A stretch of 53,358 nt of DNA, taken from Verrucomicrobiota bacterium (lineage in GTDB: Bacteria; Verrucomicrobiota; Kiritimatiellia; SS1-B-03-39; UBA6053). Shown one piece after another: positions 1 to 8,611 of the stretch; within the stretch, counting starts at the first letter, position 1; each line of letters opens with the position of its first letter. Location: NCBI GenBank assembly GCA_020831635.1, contig JAFIGC010000024.1, positions 1 to 53,358 of the forward strand, in the 5' to 3' direction. Under the pieces are notes generated by a model. The model searched no databases. It saw nothing but the letters and a program-made list of their open reading frames with translations, and was not told the origin of the DNA. A program made the translations under genes and the position numbers.

Positions 1-45
1 TCCTTTCCCCCTTCGCCCCTGCCGATGCGGAGATCGGCGCTCCCG
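1..45. repeat. REP-like dispersed hairpin, copy A
   Basis: A stretch at the window edge contains GCCGAT (21-26), loop GCGGAG, ATCGGC (33-38), a perfect 6-bp stem. The flanking C-rich sequence matches a second copy at 10192-10236 almost base for base. The two copies differ at both partners of one stem pair, so base pairing is kept. This suggests a dispersed intergenic element with a structural constraint. It may extend beyond the left edge of the window. Confidence 0.6.
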
Positions 46-127
46 TCTCCCACGAATTCCTTCAAAGCGTATCCCCCGGCGGAAAATGGAATTAGATGGG
101 ACATTCACTTGTGTCCTTGCCGGAGTT

Positions 128-1429
128 ATGTATCTTGTACCTGTGAACACATCCATACGCTTTTTGATTGTCTCGTTTTTGCTGACCTTATCCCTGGGCA
201 TGACCGGCTGTGGCCGTTCGCCCCGCAAACTGGCGTCCCAAGGCTTGGCCGCCTTGGAACGGGGGGAGAACGAAGAGGCTTCGGCTTTGCTGGAACAGGC
301 CCTGGAGGGGCGGGAGTCCGATGTGGAGGCGGCCAGCCTCTGGGGGGCGTTGGGCTTGGCCCGGGCGCGGAATGGTCGGGCCGGTCCGGCGGAGGACGCT
401 TTCCGCATCGCCGCGGAGCTGGCCCCCGAAGATTACCTCATCCAGTATAATCTCGGCGGATTGCTGATGGGGGAGGGGCGGTTTCCGGAAGCCATTGATG
501 CGTTTGACGTTGCCGCCCGGGTTGCCCCCGGACGCACGGAACCCCTGGAAATGATGGCCACGGCGGCCATCAACATGGGGGAGCGTGACCGTGCCTTGAG
601 ATGGTTGACCGAAGCGGCCCAACGCCGGGAGTCCCCACGGGTGCTGACCTCCTTGGCCACCTTGTCCGCCGATCGGGGAAATGTGAATGAGGTTCGGGAA
701 ATCCTCCGCAAAGCTCTCGATCTGGATTCGGGGTACGCGCCCGCCAACTTGAATATCGCCGCCTTTTTGGACCGAAACGAACTCGATCCCTCGCAGGCCA
801 TTCATTATTATCAGCGATACCTCTCTTTGGATCCCGATGGGGCGCCGGCCTCGGATGTGCGGGAGCGCATGCGGGTCCTTTCGGCCCAGGTCACGCGCGA
901 AAACATGGGCGGGGATGATCGGGTGACCCGAGAAGTGAAAGAAATTCTGGACCAGGCGGATGCGGCCGCGCGGGGCGGAAACGTGCAAATGGCGCTCAAT
1001 CATTGTCTCCGCGCCGCCGCGCATGCGTCCAGGCGTGGACGCAATGATTTGGAGGAGCGGGCCCTGCGCATCGGCGTGCACACCGCCCCGGATCAACCGC
1101 GGGCGCATGTGGCCCTGGGTCGGTTTTTCTATGCACAGGCCCGTCCCGCGGAAGCGCTGGCCGCGTATCGGGACGCGGGGCGATTGGCACCCGAGTGGTT
1201 GCCCGCCCTGATGGGTCAGGCGGAATCCGCCATCGCCGCCAACCAATCCGCCGCCGCGCGAACCGCCCTGGAAGCCGCCGCCCGCGTGGCCGCGGATGAT
1301 CCCGACACCCTGATCACCATTGCCGCCCATCATCGCGACGGCCTCAATGACGCCGCCGCCGCCCGACGGATACACGCCGAGTTGCGCCGCCGATTTCCCA
1401 ACCATCCTCGGGCGGACGAATTTCGTTAA
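128..1429 (+). CDS. TPR-repeat lipoprotein
   Basis: A 433-residue exported tetratricopeptide-repeat protein. The first 28 residues form a lipoprotein signal: a basic/hydrophobic stretch (RFLIVSFLLTLSLG) followed by the lipobox-like M-T-G-C, with Cys28 as the probable lipidated residue. Behind it lie about five canonical TPR units (roughly residues 40-220, with repeated alternating A/L/Y/F helix patterns), a charged linker, and two or three further TPRs to the C-terminus (about 275-420). TPR lipoproteins usually act as periplasmic scaffolds, for example in secretion or cell-envelope complexes; no specific partner can be named here. The start at 128 is preferred because it places the signal peptide at the N-terminus. 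An in-frame ATG at 86 would add 14 residues. The function is not recognised beyond the fold. Confidence 0.8.
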   Translation: MYLVPVNTSIRFLIVSFLLTLSLGMTGCGRSPRKLASQGLAALERGENEEASALLEQALEGRESDVEAASLWGALGLARARNGRAGPAEDAFRIAAELAPEDYLIQYNLGGLLMGEGRFPEAIDAFDVAARVAPGRTEPLEMMATAAINMGERDRALRWLTEAAQRRESPRVLTSLATLSADRGNVNEVREILRKALDLDSGYAPANLNIAAFLDRNELDPSQAIHYYQRYLSLDPDGAPASDVRERMRVLSAQVTRENMGGDDRVTREVKEILDQADAAARGGNVQMALNHCLRAAAHASRRGRNDLEERALRIGVHTAPDQPRAHVALGRFFYAQARPAEALAAYRDAGRLAPEWLPALMGQAESAIAANQSAAARTALEAAARVAADDPDTLITIAAHHRDGLNDAAAARRIHAELRRRFPNHPRADEFR

Positions 1430-1453
1430 GGGATGAGGGGGGAGGGGAAACCC

Positions 1454-1590
1454 ACGGATGGCTTTGCCGTCCAACGGATGGGGATTGGGTTTTGGAGGGG
1501 GGACCAACGGATGGCTTCGCCGGACAACGGATGGGGATGCTGGGTTTTGGTAGGGGTGACAAACGGATGGCTTCGCCGGACAACGGATGG
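1454..1590 (+). repeat. Three direct copies of a 28-bp repeat
   Basis: Each copy is two ACGGATGG octamers separated by 12 bp. Copies lie at 1454-1481, 1507-1534 and 1563-1590. The 12-bp core is CTTCGCCGGACA in copies 2 and 3 and differs at two positions in copy 1. Each copy is followed by GGAT, and the spacers share a TGGGTTTTGG-like string, so the real period is about 53-56 bp. An inverted fourth copy is at 1726-1753. Confidence 0.85.
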
Positions 1591-1725
1591 GGATGAGAGT
1601 CTTTGGAGAGGACCGAGCATTGAACGTTGAACGAAGGGTGACAGGAGCGCCAATTGCCGTATTGGCGGGTCGAAGGGGGGATCCCTTTGTCTTTAGCTTT
1701 GTCGAATCCGTTGGATTTCTGCATT

Positions 1726-1753
1726 GCATCCGTTGTCCGGCGAAGCCATCCGT
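1726..1753 (-). repeat. Inverted fourth copy of the 28-bp repeat
   Basis: Reverse complement of the octamer-core-octamer unit found at 1507-1590, with the full 12-bp core intact and one mismatch in an outer octamer. With the direct copies it could fold into a large stem in a transcript or mark an element boundary. Confidence 0.8.
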
Positions 1754-1796
1754 GGGGACCCGTCCATCACGCTGCCTGAAAATCAGCGGCACGCGA

Positions 1797-1825
1797 TTGA
1801 CAATCCGCTTGCATGAACCCATAGA
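1797..1825 (+). promoter_or_regulatory. Probable sigma70-type promoter of the ilvE-mcsAB-clpC operon
   Basis: A consensus -35 box TTGACA (1797-1802), a 17-bp spacer, and a weaker -10 box CATAGA (1820-1825). Predicted transcription would start near 1832, giving a leader of about 70 nt before the ilvE ATG at 1904. That leader contains the hairpin at 1847-1868. No CtsR or HrcA operator was recognised. Confidence 0.45.
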
Positions 1826-1846
1826 TCGGTTAGGGAAGCGTGAGTG

Positions 1847-1868
1847 CGGTCCCGGATGTTCCGGACCG
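1847..1868 (+). promoter_or_regulatory. Leader hairpin upstream of ilvE
   Basis: Arms 1847-1855 and 1861-1868 pair over 8 bp with one bulged C and a 5-nt loop. A short T-run follows about 15 nt later. It could be a transcript-stabilising or attenuating leader structure for the ilvE operon; there is no uninterrupted U-tract directly after the stem. Confidence 0.35.
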
Positions 1869-1903
1869 AGTAACCCAAAGTAATTTTTGCAGGAAAACTT
1901 TTG

Positions 1904-2779
1904 ATGAAAATTTATCTCAGCGGACAAATGGTGGACGAAGCGGATGCGAAGGTCTCCGTTTTTGATCACGGACTTTTATATGGCGATGGTGTGTTCGAGG
2001 GCATCCGCGCCTATCACGGACGGGTGTTTTTGCTCAAGGAACACGTTGAGCGTTTGTATGATTCGGCCAAGGCCATTGCCTTGGAAATCCCCATGACCCG
2101 TGAGGAGATGTCCCAAGCGGTGGTGGACACCTGCATCGCCAACGGCATTTCGTCCGGGTACATTCGCCTGGTGGTCACCCGCGGGGTGGGCACGTTGGGG
2201 TTGAACCCGTATTTGTGCAAAAAACCGGAAGTGATCATCATTGCCGCCGCCATTCAGTTGTATCCGCCCGAATTGTACGAAACCGGCATGAGCGTGGTCA
2301 CCGTCGGCACCGTGCGAAATCATCCCGAGGCCATCAATCCGCGCATCAAAAGCCTGAACTACCTGAACAATGTCATGGCCAAAATCGAGGCCATCAACTC
2401 CGGGGTTTTGGAATGCATCATGTTAAATCCACAGGGACATGTTGCAGAAGCGTCGGGAGACAATATATTTATCATAAAGAACGGTGTGCTGAAAACGCCT
2501 CCGGTTTGGTGCGGCGCCCTCGACGGCATTACCCGTCGGGCGGTCATGGGCATCGCCAGAGACGCCGGGTACACCGTGCGGGAGGAGGTTTTGCAGCGGT
2601 ATGACCTGTTTACCGCCGACGAAATTTTCCTCACCGGCACCGCTGCCGAAGTGATTGCGGTGACCACCGTGGATCGCCGGACCATTGGGGACGGCACCCC
2701 CGGACAGGTCACGCTTGACTTACAGCGGCATTTCAAGGAGTATGTGAAAGTGAATGGAACGCCCATCCAAGCTTTATGA
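1904..2779 (+). CDS. ilvE: Branched-chain amino acid aminotransferase, PLP fold type IV
   Basis: A 291-residue aminotransferase transferring the amino group between glutamate and the 2-oxo acids of leucine, isoleucine and valine in the cytoplasm. It shows the class IV pattern: GVFEGIRAYHGR near residues 29-40, the PLP-binding lysine K149 in PRIKSLNYLNN, and Glu182 in the AEASGDNIFI motif that contacts the pyridine nitrogen. Length fits the family. The ATG at 1904 is preferred over the in-frame TTG at 1901 because AGGA at 1891-1894 is well spaced. It overlaps mcsA by an ATGA junction, so a biosynthetic enzyme is translationally coupled to the arginine kinase system. D-amino acid transaminase or 4-amino-4-deoxychorismate lyase are alternatives, but the motifs favour IlvE. 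Confidence 0.9.
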   Translation: MKIYLSGQMVDEADAKVSVFDHGLLYGDGVFEGIRAYHGRVFLLKEHVERLYDSAKAIALEIPMTREEMSQAVVDTCIANGISSGYIRLVVTRGVGTLGLNPYLCKKPEVIIIAAAIQLYPPELYETGMSVVTVGTVRNHPEAINPRIKSLNYLNNVMAKIEAINSGVLECIMLNPQGHVAEASGDNIFIIKNGVLKTPPVWCGALDGITRRAVMGIARDAGYTVREEVLQRYDLFTADEIFLTGTAAEVIAVTTVDRRTIGDGTPGQVTLDLQRHFKEYVKVNGTPIQAL

Positions 2780-3330
2780 AGTGTGAACACTGCGACAAAC
2801 CCGCGACCGTACATGTGACCCGCGTTGCCCAAGGCAAGGTACACAAGGTCCACTTGTGCGAGGCGTGCGCCCAGAAAATGGGCTTGGGGACTTCTCCGTC
2901 ATCGACGGGGTCCGGTCCCACGGTGGCGGACGCCCTTTTGGGGAGCGGTGGCGGCGTGAGTGCTTTGTCTTCCCACAAGCTGCGGCGTTGTCCGGGCTGC
3001 GGGTTGACGTTGCGCGGTTTGCAAAAAGAAGGTCGTTTGGGTTGTGCACAGTGTTACGAGGTCTTCGGGGAAGAGTTGGACCGCATACTCCGTTCGATAC
3101 ACGATGCCACCGAACACCGGGGACGCACGCCAGGGGAGGGGGTCAAGCGTCAGGATTTGAGCCGGAAAATGGATGTGTTGCAGTCGCGGCTCACCCGGGC
3201 CATCGAAGCGGAAGCCTTTGAAGACGCGGCAAAAATCAGGGATGAACTGCAACACCTGCAAATCGCCATGGAGGCGGATCGGGAGGCAAGCCGTGAAGTC
3301 CCCGGAAAAAAAGAGGTCTATCCGTCATGA
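2776..3330 (+). CDS. mcsA: McsA, zinc-binding activator of protein arginine kinase
   Basis: A 184-residue partner of McsB. Two four-cysteine zinc-binding clusters are visible: C3-C6-C28-C31 and C72-C75-C90-C93. A C-terminal UVR (UvrB/UvrC) motif around residues 140-170 (EDAAKIRDELQHL) is the region that contacts Clp ATPases or McsB in this family. In Firmicutes McsA stimulates McsB autophosphorylation and kinase activity. It starts inside the ilvE stop codon (ATGA) and overlaps mcsB in the same way, so all three are probably translated in a coupled manner. Size and motif order agree with McsA; nothing appears truncated. Confidence 0.92.
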   Translation: MKCEHCDKPATVHVTRVAQGKVHKVHLCEACAQKMGLGTSPSSTGSGPTVADALLGSGGGVSALSSHKLRRCPGCGLTLRGLQKEGRLGCAQCYEVFGEELDRILRSIHDATEHRGRTPGEGVKRQDLSRKMDVLQSRLTRAIEAEAFEDAAKIRDELQHLQIAMEADREASREVPGKKEVYPS

Positions 3331-4394
3331 CCTTGGAAGAACTCCTTGATCATCCCTGCGCTTGGTTTGTGGACCATGAATGCGGAGAGGTGGCCATCAG
3401 TTCCCGCATCCGGCTGGCCCGCAATGTGGCCGGATATCCTTTTCCTTCCAAAGCGGAACCGGCCCAGTTGAGGGAACTCAGGGGCAATATTTTGCAAACG
3501 TTGTCGGAACTCGATCTTTTTGATCAAGGCTGGGTGTCGGAAACCGACGAGGTGAGCCCCGGGGACCGGATGTTGCTCTTTGAGCGCAGTTTGATGAGCC
3601 GCGAACACATGGAAAACGAAGACAGCGGCGCCATCGGCGTCAGTCGGGACGAGCAGGACGTGGTCATGGTCAACGAGGAAGACCATTTGCGCCTTCAGGT
3701 CGTGCGACCGGGCCTCAGCCTGGAATCGGCCTGGGAAGAGATGCAAATCCTCGACAGTTTGCTGGATGCCCATGTGGAATACGCTTTTTCGAGCAAATAC
3801 GGCTATCTGACCTGCTGCCCGTCCAATACCGGCACCGGATTGCGGGCCGGGGTGATGTTGCATCTTCCCGGCCTGGCCCTTCTCGACGAAGTGCGGCCGG
3901 TCATGCGGGGGCTGGCCAAAATGGGTTTGGCGGTGCGCGGGCCGGGGGGCGAGGGGAGCGACGCGGACGGTTTTCTCTATCAGGTGTCCAATCAAGTGAC
4001 CCTGGGTCGATCCGAGCAGGACATCATTGGCGAATTGCACCAAATGGTGGACGAACTCGTGACCCACGAATACAACGCCCGCCTCCGTCTGGAGGAGGTG
4101 CGCCCCAACGGGTTGCGCGACAAAGTGGGGCGGGCTGCGGGCATTTTGCAAAACGCCTGGGAACTCTCCTCCAAAGAAGCCTTGGATCTGCTGGCCATGG
4201 TGCGGTTGGGGCTGGCCATGGACCTGCTTGAAGTGGACGAAGCGCATGTGGTGGAGCGGCTGATGATCGAAGTTCGACCCGCCCATTTGCAAAAATTGGC
4301 TGGAAAAGAGCTGAATCCGGGCGAAAGAGACAGATTTCGCGCACTCCGAGTGCGTTCTAAGCTTGCCGAATTAAGGAAAGGTCCTAAACTGTAA
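3327..4394 (+). CDS. mcsB: McsB, protein arginine kinase
   Basis: A 355-residue guanidino phosphotransferase that phosphorylates arginine residues in proteins, marking them for ClpC. Visible motifs are the nucleotide-binding SSRIRLARN (25-33), NEEDHLRL (116-123), and the CPSNTGTGLR segment (164-173) with adjacent cysteines 163-164. The length is typical of bacterial McsB and shorter than creatine kinases, which carry an N-terminal domain it lacks. It is ATGA-coupled to mcsA and 2 bp upstream of clpC. The order mcsA-mcsB-clpC is the classical arrangement of Firmicutes, but ctsR is not at its usual place in front. Confidence 0.95.
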   Translation: MTLEELLDHPCAWFVDHECGEVAISSRIRLARNVAGYPFPSKAEPAQLRELRGNILQTLSELDLFDQGWVSETDEVSPGDRMLLFERSLMSREHMENEDSGAIGVSRDEQDVVMVNEEDHLRLQVVRPGLSLESAWEEMQILDSLLDAHVEYAFSSKYGYLTCCPSNTGTGLRAGVMLHLPGLALLDEVRPVMRGLAKMGLAVRGPGGEGSDADGFLYQVSNQVTLGRSEQDIIGELHQMVDELVTHEYNARLRLEEVRPNGLRDKVGRAAGILQNAWELSSKEALDLLAMVRLGLAMDLLEVDEAHVVERLMIEVRPAHLQKLAGKELNPGERDRFRALRVRSKLAELRKGPKL

Positions 4395-4396
4395 CC

Positions 4397-6859
4397 ATGA
4401 CGAACTTCACACCACGCGCTCAACAAGTTTTGCAACTCGCCCGCAAAGAGGCCGATCGATTTAACCACGGCTATGTGGGAACCGAACACCTGCTGCTGGG
4501 GCTCATCGCCCTGGGGCAGGGAGTGGCGGTCAACGTGCTTCAACGCATGGGAATCGATCTCGAAACCGTCCGCATGGAGGTTGAAAAAGCAGTGGGCGTC
4601 GGCCCCGAAACCAAAACCATGGGCAACGTGCCCTTCACCCCGCGGGTGAAGAAGGTGCTGGCCTTGGCCGGCAGCGAAGCCCGGGCGCTCAACCATTCCT
4701 ACGTGGGCACGGAACACATTCTGTTGGGCCTGCTTCGAGAAGGCGAGGGCGTGGCCGCCCGGGTTCTGAAAAATCTCCAGGTGGATCTCGAAAAAACCCG
4801 CATTGAGATCATGAAAGAGCTCGATCCCGGCTACGACCCCAGCGCCGAGCCCAAAACCGCCACTGCGGGCAATACCAAGGAATCCGAGGAAAAACAAAAA
4901 ACCCCGGCCTTGAATGCCTTTGGACGTGACCTCACCGAAATGGCCCGCCGCGGCGAACTCGACCCCGTGATTGGCCGCAGCAACGAAATCGAGCGGGTCA
5001 TTCAGATTCTCTGCCGGCGCACCAAAAACAACCCCGTTTTGTTGGGTGAAGCCGGTGTGGGCAAAACCGCGATTGCCGAGGGCTTGGCCCAGTGCATTGT
5101 CACCGGAGATGTGCCCGAATTGTTGGTGGACCGCAAGGTCGTGACCTTGGATCTGGCCCTCATGGTCGCGGGCACTAAATATCGTGGACAATTCGAGGAG
5201 CGCATCAAGGCGGTCATGGATGAAATTCGCAAAGCGAAAAACGTGATTCTCTTCATTGACGAATTGCACACCATCGTCGGCGCCGGAAGCGCGGAAGGGG
5301 CCATGGACGCCTCGAACATCATCAAACCCGCCCTTGCCCGCGGCGAAATGCAATGCATTGGCGCCACCACGCTCAACGAATACCGTCGCTTTATCGAAAA
5401 AGACGCCGCCTTGGAACGTCGGTTCCAGTCCGTGTTGGTGAAAGAACCCAGCGTGGACGAGGCGGTATTGATTCTCAAAGGCCTGAAGCGCAAATACGAG
5501 GACCACCATCACGCCCGGATTTCCGACGAAGCCGTCCGCGAGGCCGTGGAGCTGTCCTCGCGCTATTTGACCGACCGCTTTTTGCCGGACAAGGCGATTG
5601 ACATCATGGACGAGGCCGGTGCCCGCGCCCGGATCGCGGCCATGACCCGTCCCCCCGAACTCAAATCCTTCGAAGAGGAAATCGAAAAGATCAAGGTCGA
5701 GAAAGACAACGCCATTCGCGACCAAAAATTCGAAGAAGCCGCCTCCCTGCGAGACCAAGAGCGCGAGGCCCGGGAAAAACTGGAAACCGCCATGAACGAC
5801 TGGCGCAAGGAGCGCGACGAAAAAGTCGTGGACGTCAACGCCGAAGATATCATTCACGTCGTGTCCAAATGGACCGGGGTGCCGCTTTCCCGCATGGAAG
5901 ATTCGGAAATGTCCCGTTTGTTGGACATGGAAACGGTTCTGGCCAGTCAGGTCGTGGGGCAAAGCGAGGCCGTGGGGGTGATCTCCAAGGCGTTGCGGCG
6001 TTCACGGGCGGACCTCAAGGACCCCAAACGTCCGATCGGCTCCTTTGTATTCCTCGGTCCCACGGGCGTGGGCAAAACCTTGCTGGCCAAGGCCCTCACG
6101 GAATTCATGTTCGACGACTCCGATGCCTTGATTCAGATCGACATGTCCGAGTACATGGAAAAATTCGCCTCCTCGCGGCTGATTGGATCGCCCCCCGGAT
6201 ACGTGGGCCACGAAGAAGGCGGACAATTGACCGAGCAGGTTCGGCGCAAGCCCTACAGCGTGATTTTGTTCGACGAAATCGAAAAAGCCCACCCGGACAC
6301 CATGAACCTGCTCTTGCAGATTCTGGAAGAAGGAAAGTTGACCGATTCCTTGGGACGTACCGTGGATTTTCGCAATACGATCATTATCATGACCAGCAAT
6401 ATCGGCGCGGAATTCACCAAGAAAAACATGGGCCTCGGCTTTGGCAATCTCGGTTCCGCCGGCGGCTCCTACGAGCATCTCAAAGAAAAAATGGTCGAGG
6501 CCGCAAAGCAAATTTACAAGCCCGAGTTGCTCAACCGCATGGATGAGATCATCGTCTTCCATCAGTTGACCCGCGACGACGTGCGCAAGATTCTCGACAT
6601 CGAGCTGACCAAGGTCAAGGGGCGACTGGCGTCCAAACGCATGACCCTCAAGCTGGAAGATTCCGCGGTTGAGTTCCTCATCGACAAAGGATTCGATCCC
6701 GAATACGGCGCCCGCCCCCTGCGGCGTGCCATCGAACGTTTCTTGGAAGATCCTCTGGCCGAAGATTTGCTGCGCGGGCGCTTTAGTCCCGATGAGATCA
6801 TCGACGTGCGTGTTGAGGATGATCACCTCCATTTTGAGCAGCTTGCCGGCGCAAATTGA
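4397..6859 (+). CDS. clpC: ClpC, AAA+ unfoldase of the Clp protease
   Basis: An 820-residue Hsp100 ATPase that unfolds substrates and passes them to ClpP. Order of parts: two Clp_N repeats (about 4-65 and 79-145, both with a YVGTEHxLLGL motif); first AAA domain with GEAGVGKTA near 217-224 and the Walker B LFIDELHT; a UVR-containing middle domain (about 435-465, [10 protein letters not shown]); second AAA domain with [10 protein letters not shown] near 553-562; and a C-terminal ClpB_D2 small domain. The UVR-type middle domain separates ClpC from ClpA and ClpB. Clp_N is where phosphoarginine binds in Bacillus ClpC, and the adjacent mcsAB supports that mode here. No clpP lies nearby. Its stop overlaps the next start. 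Confidence 0.96.
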   Translation: MTNFTPRAQQVLQLARKEADRFNHGYVGTEHLLLGLIALGQGVAVNVLQRMGIDLETVRMEVEKAVGVGPETKTMGNVPFTPRVKKVLALAGSEARALNHSYVGTEHILLGLLREGEGVAARVLKNLQVDLEKTRIEIMKELDPGYDPSAEPKTATAGNTKESEEKQKTPALNAFGRDLTEMARRGELDPVIGRSNEIERVIQILCRRTKNNPVLLGEAGVGKTAIAEGLAQCIVTGDVPELLVDRKVVTLDLALMVAGTKYRGQFEERIKAVMDEIRKAKNVILFIDELHTIVGAGSAEGAMDASNIIKPALARGEMQCIGATTLNEYRRFIEKDAALERRFQSVLVKEPSVDEAVLILKGLKRKYEDHHHARISDEAVREAVELSSRYLTDRFLPDKAIDIMDEAGARARIAAMTRPPELKSFEEEIEKIKVEKDNAIRDQKFEEAASLRDQEREAREKLETAMNDWRKERDEKVVDVNAEDIIHVVSKWTGVPLSRMEDSEMSRLLDMETVLASQVVGQSEAVGVISKALRRSRADLKDPKRPIGSFVFLGPTGVGKTLLAKALTEFMFDDSDALIQIDMSEYMEKFASSRLIGSPPGYVGHEEGGQLTEQVRRKPYSVILFDEIEKAHPDTMNLLLQILEEGKLTDSLGRTVDFRNTIIIMTSNIGAEFTKKNMGLGFGNLGSAGGSYEHLKEKMVEAAKQIYKPELLNRMDEIIVFHQLTRDDVRKILDIELTKVKGRLASKRMTLKLEDSAVEFLIDKGFDPEYGARPLRRAIERFLEDPLAEDLLRGRFSPDEIIDVRVEDDHLHFEQLAGAN

Positions 6860-7731
6860 TTCCGTTCCTGAAAAGCCTTGGTTGGATTTGTGGACATTTG
6901 CCTCTGTCCGTGGTTTTGGCCATGGGGCGGGGGATGGGGCGTACGGCCGCATTGTTCGGGCGGCGCCGGAAAGAGGTGCTGGATCGGATTCAGAGCTGTT
7001 TGGGCGTGGGGTTGGCCGAAGCCAAAGCCATTCGCAAAGGCATGTACCTGAATTTGGGCATGACTGCGGTGGAAGTCTTGCGCATGCCTTATATGGACGA
7101 AGCGGAAGTCCGAAGCCGGATTCGGTATGCGGGCACGGAAAAAACGCCCCCGCGGGGTACCCCGTCCATTGGGCTCGTGGCCCACACGGGCAACTGGGAA
7201 TTGCTGGCGGCCACCACCTCCTTCTTCATCGACAATGAGATGAACGTAGTGGTGAAAGCCCAAAAACCCGAGTCATTGAACGAATGGATGATCAAAATCC
7301 GATCCCGCTGGGGGACGAAAATCCACGACCGGCGCGGTTCGGTCCGCGAAATTCTCCGGGTGCTGAAAAACGGGGAGATTTTGGCCTTTATCCTGGATCA
7401 GAACGCCAAGCGGAATTGGGGGATTTTCGTGGATTTTTTTGGAATGCCCGCCTGCACCAGCGATGGTCTTTCCGAAATTGCCGCCCGCACCGGCGTGGAC
7501 ACCTACCCCGTGTTTTGCCGCCGACTGCCGGACCACAATTTGTTGGTTACCGTACATGATCCCATTCCCCCGCCCAAAAGCCGGGAGCCCGAGGAAATTC
7601 GCGCCCACACCCAGGCCTGCACAAAAGCCATCGAAGACTTTGTCCGCGCCCATCCCGACCAATGGATTTGGATGCACCGCCGCTGGCGCACCCAACCCGA
7701 AACCGCCGAAGCCGCCGAAAATCAAGGTTAA
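6856..7731 (+). CDS. LpxL/HtrB-family lipid A acyltransferase
   Basis: A 291-residue membrane-associated acyltransferase of the lysophospholipid/Kdo-lipid A family. The catalytic H(X4)E motif is H110-T-G-N-W-E115, preceded by the hydrophobic GLVA stretch. The N-terminus is hydrophobic, as expected for inner-membrane anchoring. It probably transfers an acyl chain to lipid A during LPS synthesis; which chain cannot be told. The start is a TTG at 6856 that overlaps the clpC stop codon (TTGA), so it appears to be translationally coupled to clpC; no ATG before the conserved region gives a better start. The pairing of an outer-membrane lipid enzyme with the arginine-kinase/ClpC operon is unusual. 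Phosphatidylinositol mannoside acyltransferases share the motif. Confidence 0.8.
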   Translation: MIPFLKSLGWICGHLPLSVVLAMGRGMGRTAALFGRRRKEVLDRIQSCLGVGLAEAKAIRKGMYLNLGMTAVEVLRMPYMDEAEVRSRIRYAGTEKTPPRGTPSIGLVAHTGNWELLAATTSFFIDNEMNVVVKAQKPESLNEWMIKIRSRWGTKIHDRRGSVREILRVLKNGEILAFILDQNAKRNWGIFVDFFGMPACTSDGLSEIAARTGVDTYPVFCRRLPDHNLLVTVHDPIPPPKSREPEEIRAHTQACTKAIEDFVRAHPDQWIWMHRRWRTQPETAEAAENQG

Positions 7732-7845
7732 GCGTAAGCTGTATCCGCTACATGCGACTCATGAAATCATATTCCGCCCTATCTCCCTCCCCCCTTCTCT
7801 CCTTCTTTTCCTTCAATCTCTCACGAAACCTATAAGAGACCCCAT

Positions 7846-8418
7846 ATGAAAATCCTACTCGCCACCCTCTCCCTGCTGCTCCTTCCCTCCCTGTTTGCCG
7901 AAGAGGCGGACACGCCCAAGGCTCTTCAAAAGTCTCTTCACGATTTTACGATGGAAGACATCGAAGGCAATCCCGTTGATCTCGCCCAATACAAAGACAA
8001 GGTCGTCTTGATTGTCAATACCGCCTCCAAGTGCGGGCATACGCCCCAATACGCCGATCTCGTCCAGCTTCAGAAAGATTATGCGGAAAAAGGGGTGGTG
8101 GTTTTGGGCTTTCCCGCCAACAACTTTAATAATCAGGAACCCGGCAGCAATGAACAGATCCTTGAATTTTGTGAGACCAAATTCAATGTGAATTTCCCCA
8201 TGTTTTCCAAGGTGTCGGTGCGGGGTGATGACCAACATCCCTTGTTTGCCTTTCTGACCGAAGCGGAAAATCCCGATTTTACCGGAAACATCAATTGGAA
8301 TTTCGAGAAAGTGCTGGTCGGTCCCGACGGTACCGTGCAACGACGCTTTCGCTCCCGGACCAATCCAAGCAGCCCGGAAATCCGCGAGGCCATTGACGAC
8401 TTGGTTACAGCGAATTGA
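7846..8418 (+). CDS. Exported glutathione peroxidase-family thiol peroxidase
   Basis: A 190-residue peroxidase with a short Sec signal (KILLATLSLLLLPSLFA, cleavage near residue 18-19). The GPx tetrad is visible: peroxidatic Cys63 in NTASKCG, Gln97 in NNFNNQEPGSN, and Trp151-Asn152 in NWNFEK. Cys109 in the EFC...FPMFSK stretch is the likely resolving cysteine, which suggests a thioredoxin-type rather than glutathione-dependent cycle. It would reduce hydrogen peroxide or lipid peroxides in the periplasm. It stands alone 114 bp after the acyltransferase and is followed by a weak hairpin at 8557-8576. Selenocysteine is not used: the codon is TGC. Confidence 0.88.
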   Translation: MKILLATLSLLLLPSLFAEEADTPKALQKSLHDFTMEDIEGNPVDLAQYKDKVVLIVNTASKCGHTPQYADLVQLQKDYAEKGVVVLGFPANNFNNQEPGSNEQILEFCETKFNVNFPMFSKVSVRGDDQHPLFAFLTEAENPDFTGNINWNFEKVLVGPDGTVQRRFRSRTNPSSPEIREAIDDLVTAN

Positions 8419-8556
8419 TGCCAAAGGCCTCTCATTAACCGGATTTATGGACTTTGCGTGTGCCGACCCAACCTGCCCAGTCTGCCGGAACAATTCCGCA
8501 CGATCCCAGGGGAACCCGCAATCTTTGCGATGATTCCGACTACGCCCGGACGCGCC

Positions 8557-8576
8557 GGGGGCTTCAAGACGCCCCC
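8557..8576 (+). terminator. Weak terminator-like hairpin after the peroxidase gene
   Basis: GGGGGC (8557-8562) and GCCCCC (8571-8576) form a perfect 6-bp stem with an 8-nt loop. Only TT follows, so efficiency as an intrinsic terminator is doubtful; Rho-dependent ending is possible. Confidence 0.3.
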
Positions 8577-8611
8577 TTACGTTTGACCCGAAGACGTTTA
8601 GGCGGTAAGTC

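Larger units (their letters stand above)
1430..1903. other. Repeat-rich intergenic region before ilvE
   Basis: A 474-bp gap without a credible gene. It holds three direct copies and one inverted copy of a 28-bp repeat (1454-1753), a tandem pair of TTGAACG (1620-1633), a probable promoter at 1797-1825, and a hairpin in the ilvE leader at 1847-1868. The long open frames on both strands here have no coding character and arise from the repeats. Confidence 0.7.

Noticed and set aside
1454-1753. CRISPR array
   Set aside because: Only three direct units, spacers nearly alike, an inverted copy nearby, and no cas gene in the window.
188-1969. A long open frame on the minus strand across the TPR gene and the repeat region
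   Set aside because: It is antisense to a clear TPR lipoprotein, rich in Gly/Pro/Arg from reversed codons, and runs through repeats; there is no family motif.
3992-5962. A 656-residue minus-strand frame over mcsB and clpC
   Set aside because: It mirrors the strongly conserved ClpC reading frame; its composition (His/Gly/Phe-rich) is typical of antisense GC-rich DNA.
7732-7845. A short gene between the acyltransferase and peroxidase
   Set aside because: No frame with a start, ribosome site and coding bias was found; the sequence is pyrimidine-rich leader.
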